Under the pieces are notes generated by a model that was given only the letters and a program-made list of their open reading frames with translations, was not told the DNA's origin and ran no database searches. DNA of 64,000 nucleotides from Gammaproteobacteria bacterium (GTDB lineage Bacteria; Pseudomonadota; Gammaproteobacteria; Pseudomonadales; Porticoccaceae), in assembly GCA_016708925.1 (NCBI GenBank), contig JADJET010000009.1:1-64000 (forward strand). The letters run 5' to 3'. Both the position numbers and the translations under genes were made by a program. The first letter of the stretch is position 1. Each line of letters opens with the position of its first letter. Below are positions 35,785 through 44,976 of this stretch, in pieces.

Positions 35785-36630
35785 ATGAACACAGCGGACC
35801 CCCAGGCACAGCCCGCGGTGGCGACGCCGCCCCAGGCGCCGCGCCAGGAGGAGCTGCCGTTCGCCATCGTGCTCGGCGAGCGCATGACGCAGTTGCCGGC
35901 GGATCTCTATATTCCGTCGGATGCGCTCGAAGTCGTGCTGGAAACCTTCGAAGGCCCCCTCGATCTGCTGCTGTACCTGATTCGACGCCGCAATCTCGAC
36001 ATCCTGCTGGTGAATGTCGCGGAGATCACCCGCCAGTACATCGAATACATCGGCATGATGGAGGCACTGCGCTTCGAGTTGGCCGCCGAGTATCTGGTGA
36101 TGGCGGCGATGCTGGCGGAGATCAAATCCCGCATGCTGCTGCCGCGTCAGGCCGAGGTCGTTGATGAGGACGATCCCCGCGCCGAGCTGATTCGCCGGCT
36201 GCAGGAATACGAGCGCTTCAAGCAGGCCGCCGAGGCGCTTGATGCGCTGCCGCGCGTGGAGCGGGACGTCTTTCCGGCGACGCTGCCGGCGCCGGATGGC
36301 CCGCAGCAGCGCCCGCATCCCCCGGTGGAGTTGCGCGAATTGTTGGTCGCGCTCGCCGGCGTGATGCAACGGGCACGGCTTCAGGAACACCACCATATCC
36401 GCTTCGAGCCGCTGTCCACCCGCGCCCGCATGGCGGAAATCCTGGAGCGTCTGCGCACCGAGGCGTTCGTGCCTTTTGTCGCGCTGTTCCGGCTCGCGGA
36501 GGGACGCCGGGGCGTGGTGGTCACCTTTCTCGCGATCATGGAGTTGGTCAAGGAATCTCTGATCGAAATCGTCCAGGCCGAGCCCTACGGCCCCATTCAT
36601 GTTGCCGGGAGATCCACCGATGGAAGCTGA
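35785..36630 (+). CDS. scpA: Segregation and condensation protein ScpA
   Basis: I chose the ATG at 35785, preceded by GGAG; the frame is open from 35743. The 281-residue protein has the kleisin N-terminal helical part (VVLETFEGPLDLLLYLIRRR, NLDILLVNVAEITRQYIEYI, LAAEYLVMAAMLAEIKSRML). A variable middle follows, and a C-terminal winged helix (FVPFVALFRLAEGRRGVVVT, FLAIMELVKESLIEI). It bridges the SMC heads together with ScpB. The gene overlaps scpB by 11 bp. Confidence 0.95.
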   Translation: MNTADPQAQPAVATPPQAPRQEELPFAIVLGERMTQLPADLYIPSDALEVVLETFEGPLDLLLYLIRRRNLDILLVNVAEITRQYIEYIGMMEALRFELAAEYLVMAAMLAEIKSRMLLPRQAEVVDEDDPRAELIRRLQEYERFKQAAEALDALPRVERDVFPATLPAPDGPQQRPHPPVELRELLVALAGVMQRARLQEHHHIRFEPLSTRARMAEILERLRTEAFVPFVALFRLAEGRRGVVVTFLAIMELVKESLIEIVQAEPYGPIHVAGRSTDGS

Positions 36631-37288
36631 ACGCTTGCGCATGATCATCGAAGGCGCACTGCTGGCAGCCGGGCGACCCCTCGATCTGGCCCAGCTGGAT
36701 GCGCTGTTCGACCCGCTGGAACAGCCCGGCCACGATGCCATCCGGGCGGCGCTCGACACCATCGCCGCCGCCAGCGCCGAACGCGCCTGGGAGCTGCGCC
36801 AGACCGCGAGCGGCTATCGACTTCAGGTGCGTGCCGAACTGGCGCCCTGGATCGGCCGGCTGTGGGAAGAAAAACCCCGGCGCTATTCGCGCTCGTTCCT
36901 CGAAACCCTGGTGCTGATCGCCTACCGTCAGCCGGTGACGCGGGGCGACATTGAAGCCGTGCGCGGTGTCGCCGTCAGTTCGGACACCATCAAAATCCTG
37001 CAAGAGCGCGAGTGGATCCGCGTCGTCGGACATCGCGATGTCCCCGGCCGACCCGCGCTCTATGCCACCACCCGACAGTTTCTGGACTATTTCAATCTGG
37101 CGAGTCTGGAGCAGCTGCCACCCCTCAGCGAACTGAAGGATTTCGAGCTGCTGGAGCCCCAACTGGAGCTGGCCACCGCGGCTGCGACCGGATCCCCCGA
37201 GACCGATCCGGCCCCTGTCGAAGCGCCCCGCGCCGATTCACGCGCCGCGGATCAGATGTCCGCCCCTGCAACGGCACCCACGTCATGA
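36620..37288 (+). CDS. scpB: Segregation and condensation protein ScpB
   Basis: The ATG at 36620 has a GGGAG Shine-Dalgarno; 36599 is an alternative. The 222-residue protein has two winged-helix domains: LRMIIEGALLAAGRPLDLAQ, then ELRQTASGYRLQVRAELAPW, the family core RYSRSFLETLVLIAYRQPVT RGDIE, and FLDYFNLASLEQLPPLSEL. The acidic, Ala/Pro-rich tail is variable in the family. ScpB dimers bind the kleisin ScpA. The stop overlaps the rluB ATG (ATGA). Confidence 0.95.
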   Translation: MEAERLRMIIEGALLAAGRPLDLAQLDALFDPLEQPGHDAIRAALDTIAAASAERAWELRQTASGYRLQVRAELAPWIGRLWEEKPRRYSRSFLETLVLIAYRQPVTRGDIEAVRGVAVSSDTIKILQEREWIRVVGHRDVPGRPALYATTRQFLDYFNLASLEQLPPLSELKDFELLEPQLELATAAATGSPETDPAPVEAPRADSRAADQMSAPATAPTS

Positions 37289-38118
37289 CCGAAAAAATTC
37301 AGAAGTTGCTCGCCAATGCCGGACTGGGTTCGCGCCGGGAGATCGAAGGCTGGATCAGCGGCGGCCGGGTCACGGTCGACGGCAAGATCGCCGGCATCGG
37401 TGAGCGTGCCACCGCGACCGCCGTCATCTGCGTCGATGGTCGGCGCATCGCGCTCGCGGAAACCGCCGCGCCCCGGGTACTGGTTTACAACAAACCCGAA
37501 GGCGAGATCAGCACCCGCACCGATCCGAAAGCGCGGGCCACGGTGTTCGGCGCACTGCCGGGGCTCAAGACTGGACGCTGGGTCGCGGTCGGGCGCCTGG
37601 ACGTCAACACCAGCGGTCTGCTGCTGTTCACCAACGATGGCGAGCTCGCCAATCGCCTGATGCATCCGGCGACCGGGATCGAGCGGGAATACCGGGTGCG
37701 AGTACGCGGCGAAGTGACTGACGAAGTGGTCGCGCGCCTTGCCGCCGGGGTCGAGCTGGACGACGGTCCCGCGCGCTTCGAGCGCATCGTGCCGGGCGGC
37801 GGCGAGAACGCCAACCGCTGGTTTTCGGTGATCGTGCGGGAAGGACGCAACCGCGAGGTGCGGCGTCTGTGGGAATCCCAGGGCTGCACCGTGAGCCGGC
37901 TCAAGCGGGTGCGCTACGGACCCGTGGTGCTGCCGTCGTGGATTCGCCTCGGGCAATGGGCCGACCTGCCGCCCGGGCAGATCGCCGGACTGTACAAGGC
38001 GGCGGGGCTGGAACGCGAGGTGGCACCCCTGGTGCCCCACGAACTTCAGCATCGCGAGCGCCAGGAGCGCCGGTTGCGGGCGGGTGGCGGGCGCCGGGGG
38101 CAGTCCCGCAAACATTAG
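37285..38118 (+). CDS. rluB: 23S rRNA pseudouridine synthase RluB-like
   Basis: The 277-residue protein starts with an S4 domain (EKIQKLLANAGLGSRREIEG). The catalytic motif VGRLDVNTSGLLLFTNDGEL contains Asp106, and VREGRNREVRRLWESQGCTV is the family's RNA-binding turn. It matches RluB, which makes pseudouridine 2605 in 23S rRNA, and the scpA-scpB-rluB order is conserved. The basic, Arg/Gly-rich tail (RERQERRLRAGGG) is typical and may contact RNA. The last gene of the operon is followed by a REP-like repeat. Confidence 0.93.
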   Translation: MTEKIQKLLANAGLGSRREIEGWISGGRVTVDGKIAGIGERATATAVICVDGRRIALAETAAPRVLVYNKPEGEISTRTDPKARATVFGALPGLKTGRWVAVGRLDVNTSGLLLFTNDGELANRLMHPATGIEREYRVRVRGEVTDEVVARLAAGVELDDGPARFERIVPGGGENANRWFSVIVREGRNREVRRLWESQGCTVSRLKRVRYGPVVLPSWIRLGQWADLPPGQIAGLYKAAGLEREVAPLVPHELQHRERQERRLRAGGGRRGQSRKH

Positions 38119-38163
38119 GAACACGCTGAAGGACCGTCGTGCCCGCGCGGGACATCTCCACGC

Positions 38164-38264
38164 GTAGGGCGGATAAGCGCCAGCGCATCCGCCGTGATCG
38201 CGGCTCCGATCCTACCGGCGCACGCGTGGTTTTTCGGTGGGTGCGCTGCGCTTACCCACCCTAC
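38164..38264 (-). repeat. Composite REP-like element (reverse copy)
   Basis: Two palindromic units stand here. The first, beginning GTAGGGCGGATAAGCGCC, spans 38164-38193. The second is the reverse complement of GTAGGGTGGGTAAGCGCAGC with its flank down to GGAGCCGCGATCAC, at 38194-38264. The same second unit with flank is found in direct orientation at 56659-56730, and in part at 50414-50480. It fills most of the gap between rluB and the PPOX gene and may act as a transcription end or a RAYT target. Confidence 0.8.
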
Positions 38265-38317
38265 CATGCCGTTTCACACAACCTCGTTTGTGGGCATGAC
38301 GGTTGTTCAGCGTATCT

Positions 38318-38974
38318 CTAACCCTCGCCGCGCTGCACCTTCGTCGCCCATTCCTCCATGGTCAGGGTCCCGCCCTGGGCGGTGGTTTTGCCTGCGTCCC
38401 GGGGCGCGAGGGCGTCCTGCAGGAAATCGATGCGCTTCCACTCCGCATAGGGCGTCTCGCAGTCGGTGCGCGGTACATAGCGGGAGAGCGCTTCCTTGCG
38501 GTATTTGTGGATATAGCGCGGGCAGTTGATCCAGGTCTGGGACACGGCGACACGGACGATCAGGTCCGCCTCCTTGTACTCCGCCAACAGTGGATCGTCG
38601 GCGCGTACCGAAGCCATGCCCTGAATGCGCATCCGGAACGGTTGCTCGAAATCCATCAGCAGCAGACCGACCTGGGCATTGCCCGCGATGTTGCCCATCG
38701 AGAAGAACATGCCGTTGCCGTCGTAGCTGGGGAAGGCGAGGGTGCGGTCGTCCAGCACTTTCATGAAGCCCGGATCGCCGCCCTTGTAGGACACCGTTGG
38801 GCGACCCTGGTGATCCACCGTGGACAGAAAAAACATGTCGCGGGAGGCAATGAAGGCTTTGCCCTGCGCCGACAGTTGATCGCTGACGATGGTCTGTTCG
38901 ATGCGATCCGCCAGGTTGCGGGTCTGAAACTGGTCTTGCAGTGCGCGGTGCTGGTCGCCGTAGAGTTGGCTCAT
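38318..38974 (-). CDS. Pyridoxamine 5'-phosphate oxidase-like flavoprotein
   Basis: The ATG at 38974 follows GGAGAAATC. The 218-residue protein carries the split-barrel flavin-binding pattern: FIASRDMFFLSTVDHQGRPT, VSYKGGDPGFMKVLDDRTLA, GNGMFFSMGNIAGNAQVGLL, LMDFEQPFRMRIQGMASVRA. Such PPOX-type proteins bind FMN or F420 and reduce diverse substrates. The C-terminus CPRYIHKYRKEALSRYVPRT is shared with one uncharacterised subgroup. It lies downstream of the CoA-transferase and monooxygenase genes on the same strand, suggesting a shared catabolic role. Confidence 0.85.
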   Translation of the reverse strand: MSQLYGDQHRALQDQFQTRNLADRIEQTIVSDQLSAQGKAFIASRDMFFLSTVDHQGRPTVSYKGGDPGFMKVLDDRTLAFPSYDGNGMFFSMGNIAGNAQVGLLLMDFEQPFRMRIQGMASVRADDPLLAEYKEADLIVRVAVSQTWINCPRYIHKYRKEALSRYVPRTDCETPYAEWKRIDFLQDALAPRDAGKTTAQGGTLTMEEWATKVQRGEG

Positions 38975-39048
38975 GATTTCTCCGGTTCGCTTTGTTATGG
39001 ATTGTCGGCGGGCGGCGGCAGCCAATATACGGGGTTTCCGGCGTGGGC

Positions 39049-40311
39049 TCAGCGCCGCTTCCAGGCGTCGCGCAGCGCGTCGCGAAATTCCGGCGCGGCG
39101 ATTTCGATCAGGGCGCGGGCGCGCGCCTCGGTGTCGAGATGGCGCACCCGCGCGGCGCCGTATTCGGTGACGAAGATATCGGCGTCGGTGCGTAATGCGG
39201 TGGCCACGGTCCCTTGTGCCAGCGCCGGTACGATGCGCGAAATGGTGCCCCGGGCGGCGGTGGCGGCGAACGCGACGATGGAGCGGCCGCCGCGCGAGCG
39301 CACCGCGCCGCGCATGAAATCCAGGCCACCGCCGGTGCCGCTGTGCTGGCGGCCGCCGATCATCTCCGCATTCACCTGGCCGAACAGATCCACTTCGATG
39401 GCGGAGTTGATGGCGACGAAGTTGTCGATGCTGGCGAGCACGCTGTGGTCGTGGGTGTAGTTCACGGGCTTGAACAACAATTCCGGCGCCGCCGCCGCCC
39501 AGGCGTAGCTCTCGGCATCGCCGGCCAGGAATCCGGTGACGATGTGACCGCGGTCGATGGTCTTGGCGGCGCCGGTGATCACGCCGCGCCGCGTCAACTC
39601 GACGATGCCGTGGGAGATCATGCCGGAATGCACGCCCAGATCGTTGTGGCCGGCGAGCGCGGCCAGCGCCGCATCGGGAATCGCGCCCACGCCCACTTCG
39701 AGGCAGTCGCCGTCGCGCACCCATTGCGCGATGGCGGCGCCGACGGCGCGGGCGGTCGCGTCGATTTCGGAACGCGGTTCCATGCGCGGCGGGCGATCCA
39801 CCGCGATCGCGTAGTCAATTGCGGCCAGCGGAATTTTGGGACAGCCGGGCGGCGCGGGCAGGGCGCGGTTGATCTCGGCGATCACGAGTTTCGCGCGCGG
39901 CAGCACCGCGGGTGCGAAATCCACGCGCAGGCCAAAGGAGCACTGGCCGTCGGCGTCGGGCGCAGAGACCTGCAGCAGGGCAATATCGACCGGGACTTCA
40001 CGTTCCAGCCAGTCGTAGATCGCACGGTATTGCAGAGGCAGCAGCGCCACCCGACCGGCGGCGTGGAGGTCGCGCAGTCCGGCGGTGAGCATGCAGGTCA
40101 GCAGCCGCGATTGCGGATGCAGGTCGGCGAAGGGCGAGGCCTGGGCGCCGGGCAGCACGCCGCTCACATAGGTCACGCCGGCGCTGGCTTCCGGCGTCTC
40201 CCGCAACGCCCGGCCGATGCTGCGGGGTTCGCTGGTGCCGCCGGCCACGAACACCGTCATGCCCGGGGCCAGCAGGCCGGCGACCTCGGTGGCCTCAATC
40301 CAGCGGGTCAT
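39049..40311 (-). CDS. Acetyl-CoA hydrolase/transferase family protein (4-hydroxybutyrate CoA-transferase-like)
   Basis: The 420-residue enzyme has the two-domain CoA-transferase fold. The N-terminal GMTVFVAGGTSEPRSIGRAL is followed by DIALLQVSAPDADGQCSFGL. The C-terminal half has DGDCLEVGVGAIPDAALAAL, GVHSGMISHGIVELTRRGVI and the motif NSAIEVDLFGQVNAEMIGGR. The catalytic Glu of the family falls in or near this last motif. It transfers CoA between acids. It is 36 bp downstream of the monooxygenase gene, so a ketone or ester product might be activated here. Confidence 0.87.
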   Translation of the reverse strand: MTRWIEATEVAGLLAPGMTVFVAGGTSEPRSIGRALRETPEASAGVTYVSGVLPGAQASPFADLHPQSRLLTCMLTAGLRDLHAAGRVALLPLQYRAIYDWLEREVPVDIALLQVSAPDADGQCSFGLRVDFAPAVLPRAKLVIAEINRALPAPPGCPKIPLAAIDYAIAVDRPPRMEPRSEIDATARAVGAAIAQWVRDGDCLEVGVGAIPDAALAALAGHNDLGVHSGMISHGIVELTRRGVITGAAKTIDRGHIVTGFLAGDAESYAWAAAAPELLFKPVNYTHDHSVLASIDNFVAINSAIEVDLFGQVNAEMIGGRQHSGTGGGLDFMRGAVRSRGGRSIVAFAATAARGTISRIVPALAQGTVATALRTDADIFVTEYGAARVRHLDTEARARALIEIAAPEFRDALRDAWKRR

Positions 40312-40347
40312 GGCGTGGCCCCGGTTGCGGTCGGCTGGCGCTATGCC

Positions 40348-42174
40348 TCAGGACGCCTGCTTGCGGCGGATGTCGAGGCCGCGGAACTGCCCTTCGGCGC
40401 GCCAGTCGCTCAGAATCCGGAAAAATTCCATCGGACCGCGCCCATACTGGCCGGCGAGAAACCCGCCGTCTTCACCTACCTTGCCTTCGTTGTTGTAATA
40501 ACCTGGGGTGCATTCGGCGTAGTAACGCGCACCGACGCGCGCCAGCCGGTTGATCGTCGCTACCCATTCCGCTTCGGCTTCCGCTGTCGCTTCCAGTGCG
40601 TCGATGTCCTGGTCGAGGGCCTGACGGATGATGAAGGCGATGTGTTGGGCCTGCTCCTTCAGCATATGAGTGAAGTTGGCGGTAAAGCCGGTTTGCGTCA
40701 TGCCCATGAAAAAGCAGTTGGGAAAGCCGTGGCTGTAGAAGCCGTGATAGGTGGCAAGCCCGGCGGCCCATTTTTCGCTGAGGCGGATACCGTCGCGACC
40801 GATCAGGTCGTAGCCGGATTTGTGGGTGTAATTGGTGGCCACTTCGAAGCCGGTGGCGAAGATCAGGCAGTCCACTGCGTATTCGGTTCCGGCCACCACC
40901 ACGCCGGTCGCGGTGATGCGATCCACGCCCTGGCCCTGGGTATCCACCAGCGTCACATTGGGACGGTTGTAGGTTTGCAGGTATTCATCGTGAAAGCAGG
41001 GGCGTTTGCAGAACTGCCGGTACCAGGGCTTGAGGGCTTCGGCGGTCGCCTCGTCCCGCACGACTTCGTCCACCCGCGCGCGCACCTGCTGCATCTTGCG
41101 GAAATCGGCGAGCTCCAGCGCCTGGGCATGTTCGGATGCGGACATTTTCTTTTCGCCGTCCTTGGGGGTCATGTTGGCGAGATTGCGAAAAATCTCGGTC
41201 CAGCCGTCGTGTACCAGATCGACCTGCTGATAGCCGCCGCTGACCAGGGCATTGAAATTTTCCATGCGCTCCCGGTGCCAGCCGGGTTTCAGGCCGCGCA
41301 CCCATTCGCCATCGGTCGCGCGGTTGTTGCGGATGTCCACGGACGACGGCGTGCGCTGGAACACATAAAGATGTTCGGCCGCTTCGCCCAGGTGGGGAAT
41401 GCACTGCACGGCGGTGGCGCCGGTGCCGATGATGCCGACGCGCTTGTCGCGCAGGCGGTGCAGATTGCCCGCGGCACTGCCGCCGGTGTAGTCGTAATCC
41501 CAGCGGCTGGTGTGGAAGGTGTGACCCTGGAACGTAGAGATGCCGGGGATGCCCGGCAGTTTGGGTCGGTTCAGCGGGCCGTTCGACATGGCCACGAAGC
41601 GCGCGCTCATGCGGTCGCCGCGGTCGGTGCGGATGATCCAGCGCTGTGCCGTTTCGTCCCAGCGCATTTCCGTTACCTGGGTTTGCAGGCAGGCGTTGTC
41701 GTAGAGCCGGAAATGCCGCGCGATGGCCTGGGCGTGGGCGAGAATTTCCGGCGCGTGGGAATATTTTTCTTTCGGAACGTAACCGAGTTCTTCGAGCAAC
41801 GGCAGGTAAATATAGGATTCGATGTCGCACTGCGCGCCCGGGTAGCGGTTCCAGTACCAGGTGCCACCGAAATCCCCGCCGCGTTCGATGACGCGGATGT
41901 TCTCGACTCCCGCATCGCGCAGCCGCGCGCCGGCGAGCAGACCGCCGAAACCACCGCCGATAATGATCACGTCGACGGCGTCGTTCAGGGGCGCGCGGGT
42001 GAAGCCGGGCGCCACATAGGGATCGTCGATATAGCGCGAAAACTCGCCGGCGATTTCCACATACTGGCGATTGCCGTCCGGGCGCAGGCGTCGGTCGCGC
42101 TCCTCGCGGTACTTGCGGCGCAGTGCTTCGGGGTCAAAGTCGAGTGGGTCGGCAGGCTGGGCTTGGGTGGTCAT
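40348..42174 (-). CDS. Baeyer-Villiger-type flavin monooxygenase
   Basis: The 608-residue enzyme starts at ATG 42174. The FAD fingerprint is DVIIIGGGFGGLLAGARL (Gly73-Gly78). The Baeyer-Villiger signature FQGHTFHTSRW lies at 215-225, and the NADPH fingerprint VGIIGTGATAVQ at 247-258. The phrase GGTWYWNRYPGAQCD is characteristic of cyclohexanone/phenylacetone monooxygenases. It would insert oxygen next to a ketone using NADPH and O2. The longer N-terminus (about 60 residues before the FAD motif) is typical of the cyclododecanone/large-ketone group. With the CoA-transferase it suggests ketone or terpenoid degradation. Confidence 0.9.
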   Translation of the reverse strand: MTTQAQPADPLDFDPEALRRKYREERDRRLRPDGNRQYVEIAGEFSRYIDDPYVAPGFTRAPLNDAVDVIIIGGGFGGLLAGARLRDAGVENIRVIERGGDFGGTWYWNRYPGAQCDIESYIYLPLLEELGYVPKEKYSHAPEILAHAQAIARHFRLYDNACLQTQVTEMRWDETAQRWIIRTDRGDRMSARFVAMSNGPLNRPKLPGIPGISTFQGHTFHTSRWDYDYTGGSAAGNLHRLRDKRVGIIGTGATAVQCIPHLGEAAEHLYVFQRTPSSVDIRNNRATDGEWVRGLKPGWHRERMENFNALVSGGYQQVDLVHDGWTEIFRNLANMTPKDGEKKMSASEHAQALELADFRKMQQVRARVDEVVRDEATAEALKPWYRQFCKRPCFHDEYLQTYNRPNVTLVDTQGQGVDRITATGVVVAGTEYAVDCLIFATGFEVATNYTHKSGYDLIGRDGIRLSEKWAAGLATYHGFYSHGFPNCFFMGMTQTGFTANFTHMLKEQAQHIAFIIRQALDQDIDALEATAEAEAEWVATINRLARVGARYYAECTPGYYNNEGKVGEDGGFLAGQYGRGPMEFFRILSDWRAEGQFRGLDIRRKQAS

Positions 42175-42424
42175 CGTGGGATTCTCGTGGTCAGGTGTCA
42201 GTTCGGGGTGAGTATCTGGCTTCAAGCCTAAAACACAGCATCCACAGGTACAAACCCCAAACGCGACCCGGGTATTCGCGCGGCGACGACCGGCGCCAGC
42301 GAGCGGGGACAGCCGCCGGGCCTGGTATCGGGCGTGTCGTGCGTGGTGGCCCGCAACCAGGAAACCGAAAAATAAACATCGCCAACACAGAAACCAATAT
42401 AAAGATCGTACCCAGGCGTGGCTG

Positions 42425-42634
42425 GTGTGGCGGCACGATCTCAAAATCCTGTTTCATGTCCTGACGGATGCCGAGGGTTTCGGTATTCAGTTTCGCGCCG
42501 ACGCCACGTTCAGCGCCGTCCGCGAGCGGTTGTGCGACTGGTTTGCCGGGGACGAAGTGCCGGCTCAAGCGGCCGGATATTTGCGGCACTGGGTCGATGC
42601 CGGGTTGGTCATCGCAGCGCACGGACAAGGTTGA
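42425..42634 (+). CDS. Possible small hypothetical protein
   Basis: The product has 69 residues from GTG 42425 and reads like a folded protein: HDLKILFHVLTDAEGFGIQF, SAVRERLCDWFAGDEVPAQA and GYLRHWVDAGLV. I know no family. The frame is open for a while upstream, without ATG. It lies in the gap between the monooxygenase and the VIT gene, in the opposite orientation to both. The upstream 42175-42424 stretch shows no gene I can support. Confidence 0.35.
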   Translation: MWRHDLKILFHVLTDAEGFGIQFRADATFSAVRERLCDWFAGDEVPAQAAGYLRHWVDAGLVIAAHGQG

Positions 42635-42664
42635 TCGATCGCCGTGTCGCGCGCTGGCGGCTGG

Positions 42665-43360
42665 CTAAACGGTGGCACCAAAGAGCCGACCGGCCACCGC
42701 CGTGATGCCCATCGCGAGCGCACCCCAGAAGGCGACCCGCAGCGCGCCGCGCGCAATCGGCGCTCCGCCCGCGTAGGCGGCGGCGCCGCCCAGAATCACC
42801 AGGCTCCCCAATGCGGTCACTGATGCGATCTCCGCCACCCGCGCCGCGGGTGCCATTACCGCCGCGATCACGGGTACGCCGGCGCCCAGGGCGAACGCCA
42901 GCGCGGAGGTGAGCGCGGCCTGAATCGGCCGCGCCCGCAGGGTTTCGGTAATGCCAAGCTCATCGCGGATGTGGGCGCCGAGCGCGTCCTTGGCCGTCAG
43001 TTGCGTGGCCACCTGTCGTGCCAGATCCGGGTCCAGGCCGCGATCCTCATAGATCGCCGCGAGCTCCGCCGCTTCCCGCTCCGGTTCCTCCTCGAGTTCG
43101 CGTCGTTCCCGTTCGAGATCCGCGCGCTCGGTATCGAGTTGCGATTGCACCGAGACGTACTCGCCCGCCGCCATGGACATGGCGCCTGCCACCAGTCCCG
43201 CAATCGCCGTGAGCAGGACACTGCTTTGCGGCGCGCCGGCAGCGGCCACGCCGACCACGAGACTCGCTACCGAGATGGTGCCGTCGTTCGCGCCCAGCAC
43301 CGCCGCGCGCAGCCAGCCGATGCGGTCCGCGCGATGAAATTCCCAGTGGAGGTGCATCAT
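42665..43360 (-). CDS. VIT1/CCC1-family membrane protein (Fe/Mn transporter-like)
   Basis: The 231-residue protein begins HLHWEFHRADRIGWLRAAVL. The VIT1 signature follows: GANDGTISVASLVVGVAAAG, then GAMSMAAGEYVSVQSQLDTE. A charged cytoplasmic helix (ERRELEEEPEREAAELAAIY) carries the metal-binding Glu residues. Three more TM helices end the protein. VIT1 members move Fe(II) or Mn(II) out of the cytoplasm. It ends 30 bp past the small hypothetical gene, which converges on it. Confidence 0.88.
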   Translation of the reverse strand: MMHLHWEFHRADRIGWLRAAVLGANDGTISVASLVVGVAAAGAPQSSVLLTAIAGLVAGAMSMAAGEYVSVQSQLDTERADLERERRELEEEPEREAAELAAIYEDRGLDPDLARQVATQLTAKDALGAHIRDELGITETLRARPIQAALTSALAFALGAGVPVIAAVMAPAARVAEIASVTALGSLVILGGAAAYAGGAPIARGALRVAFWGALAMGITAVAGRLFGATV

Positions 43361-43485
43361 GGATGAAAGCGTCCGGCTATCCAGAAGATCTGGGTTGGGT
43401 TCGGTCCCGCGACGCGGCGGCAGTGGTCGCGCGCATCACGAATATTCTCCCGGAAGCAATAAACCATTCAAGCGCGGCCAGGTGG

Positions 43486-44760
43486 TCAACGCCATAACGG
43501 CAGTAGCGCCACGCCGGCCGCGGCGGAAGTGATCAGGGGCACCGCGACACGCCAGCCCGTCGCTTTGCCGCCGATCAACACCGCCATGGTCGCCTTCGAG
43601 ATATTGTTGCTCGCTGCCGCGAGCACGATACCGGTGAGGGCGGTGGTGAGACTCACCTGGGCGACACTCAGGCGGCTCAGCGAGACGGTGATGGCATCGA
43701 CATCGGCGATCCCGGAAATCAGCGCCACCGCGAGCAGTGCCTCGTCACCGATCAGTTGCCGGGCGGCGGCACTGACCAGTACCACCAGGCTCAGCAGCAG
43801 ACCGAAGCCCAACGCGGCCTTGAGTTCGACCGGATTGCTGAGGCGGCCGGTATCGAGCACATGGCTGTGGTTGGCCCGGTACCACCAGTACAGCGCCGGC
43901 AGCAGGATCAGGATTTCCATGACGGTAAACGGCAGCAGCAGCGCGCGGGCCAGATCGGGATGCAGCACCAGTGTCACCACCAGCGTGCGCGGCAGCATGG
44001 CGGCGCAGGAGAACAGGATTCCGCCCGCCAGCAGCGTGCCGTTGGCAGGTTGTTGCCGGGCCAGGCGCGAGAAGTGCAGGGTGAGGGCAGTGGACGAGGT
44101 AAGCCCGGAAAACAAAGCGGTCAGCGCCAGGCCGCGGCGCTGGCCCAGCAGCTTGACCGCGACATAACCGCAGAACGAGATGGCCGATATCAGCACCACC
44201 ATCCACCACAGTGCATAGGGGTTGAGCGCCTGCCAGGGGCCGAAGTTCCGGTTGGGCAAAAAGGGCAGCACCACCACCGAGATCAACAGCAGCCGCAGCA
44301 ATGCGGAGAGCTCCCGCTCTTCAACTTTCGCCAGCCAGCCGTGCAGGGTTGTTTTCAGATCCAGCAGCAGCGTAGCCACCACGGCCGCGGCCGCGGCCAG
44401 TGCCATGTCGAAGTGGGTGGCGAGCGTGCCCAGGACGAACGTGAGCAGAAGTGCCACCAGGGTGGTGATGCTGATATTGGCATCCGGTTCGAGCGGCGTG
44501 GTGCGGGCGTAGGCGACCGCGAGGAGAGTTGCCAGGCCGATGAAGATGAGTCCGATGGGCAGGGGCCCCAGGTCGTGCGCGAGCAGACCCGCCGCTCCGC
44601 CGAGCAGGCCGGTGAGGCCAAAGGTGCGCAGTCCCGCGACCCGGCGTCCCTCGCCCAGCTCGCGGCCCTTCCAGCCGCGCTCGGCACCAACCAACAGGCC
44701 AATGGCCAGGGCCACGGCCAGACGCAACGCTTCATCGAAGGGAGCGGATTCGAATGTCAC
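43486..44760 (-). CDS. MgtC/SapB-domain membrane protein with DUF4010 region
   Basis: I prefer the GTG at 44760; the frame extends to 44808. The first 110 residues hold the MgtC-type motif LRLAVALAIGLLVGAERGWK and GLRTFGLTGLLGGAAGLLAH. The rest is a multi-helix DUF4010 region (LTALFSGLTSSTALTLHFSR, ISGIADVDAITVSLSRLS). About 12 hydrophobic segments are visible. Such fused proteins are predicted transporters, but their substrate is unknown. The TAL and DVDA motifs in the second half may line a path. Start choice affects only the first 16 residues. Confidence 0.85.
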   Translation of the reverse strand: MTFESAPFDEALRLAVALAIGLLVGAERGWKGRELGEGRRVAGLRTFGLTGLLGGAAGLLAHDLGPLPIGLIFIGLATLLAVAYARTTPLEPDANISITTLVALLLTFVLGTLATHFDMALAAAAAVVATLLLDLKTTLHGWLAKVEERELSALLRLLLISVVVLPFLPNRNFGPWQALNPYALWWMVVLISAISFCGYVAVKLLGQRRGLALTALFSGLTSSTALTLHFSRLARQQPANGTLLAGGILFSCAAMLPRTLVVTLVLHPDLARALLLPFTVMEILILLPALYWWYRANHSHVLDTGRLSNPVELKAALGFGLLLSLVVLVSAAARQLIGDEALLAVALISGIADVDAITVSLSRLSVAQVSLTTALTGIVLAAASNNISKATMAVLIGGKATGWRVAVPLITSAAAGVALLPLWR

Positions 44761-44835
44761 GGTTTGCGAGTCCCCACATTTGCCGGAGCGGGATGCCCAG
44801 GCGCGCAATGCGCAATCAAAGCGCGCTCACTCTAC

Positions 44836-44976
44836 CAGCTAGTTGAAAAACTGCTGCGGCATCCATCTGCTTCGTTGCGCGGTGCTCGCTCCCTCGCCTA
44901 TCGACTGGATAGGTCTCGGTCTCTGCGCGCCGTGCGCCGCGCAGCTGGCCACCTCACGACGTTTTTCAACAAGCTG
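44836..44976 (+). repeat. 141-bp inverted-repeat (MITE-like) element, copy A
   Basis: The element begins CAGCTAGTTGAAAAACTGC and ends CGTTTTTCAACAAGCTG, so its termini are inverted repeats. It matches the 141-bp copy at 48816-48956 along its whole length with few differences. It has no coding capacity. The core reads CTTCGTTGCGCGGTGCTCGC. It directly follows the MgtC gene start region. Confidence 0.85.

Noticed and set aside
39214..42231. 1005-residue plus-strand open frame opposite the CoA-transferase and monooxygenase
   Set aside because: Composition is Gly/Ala/His/Arg-rich without motifs, and the opposite strand has complete enzyme signatures.
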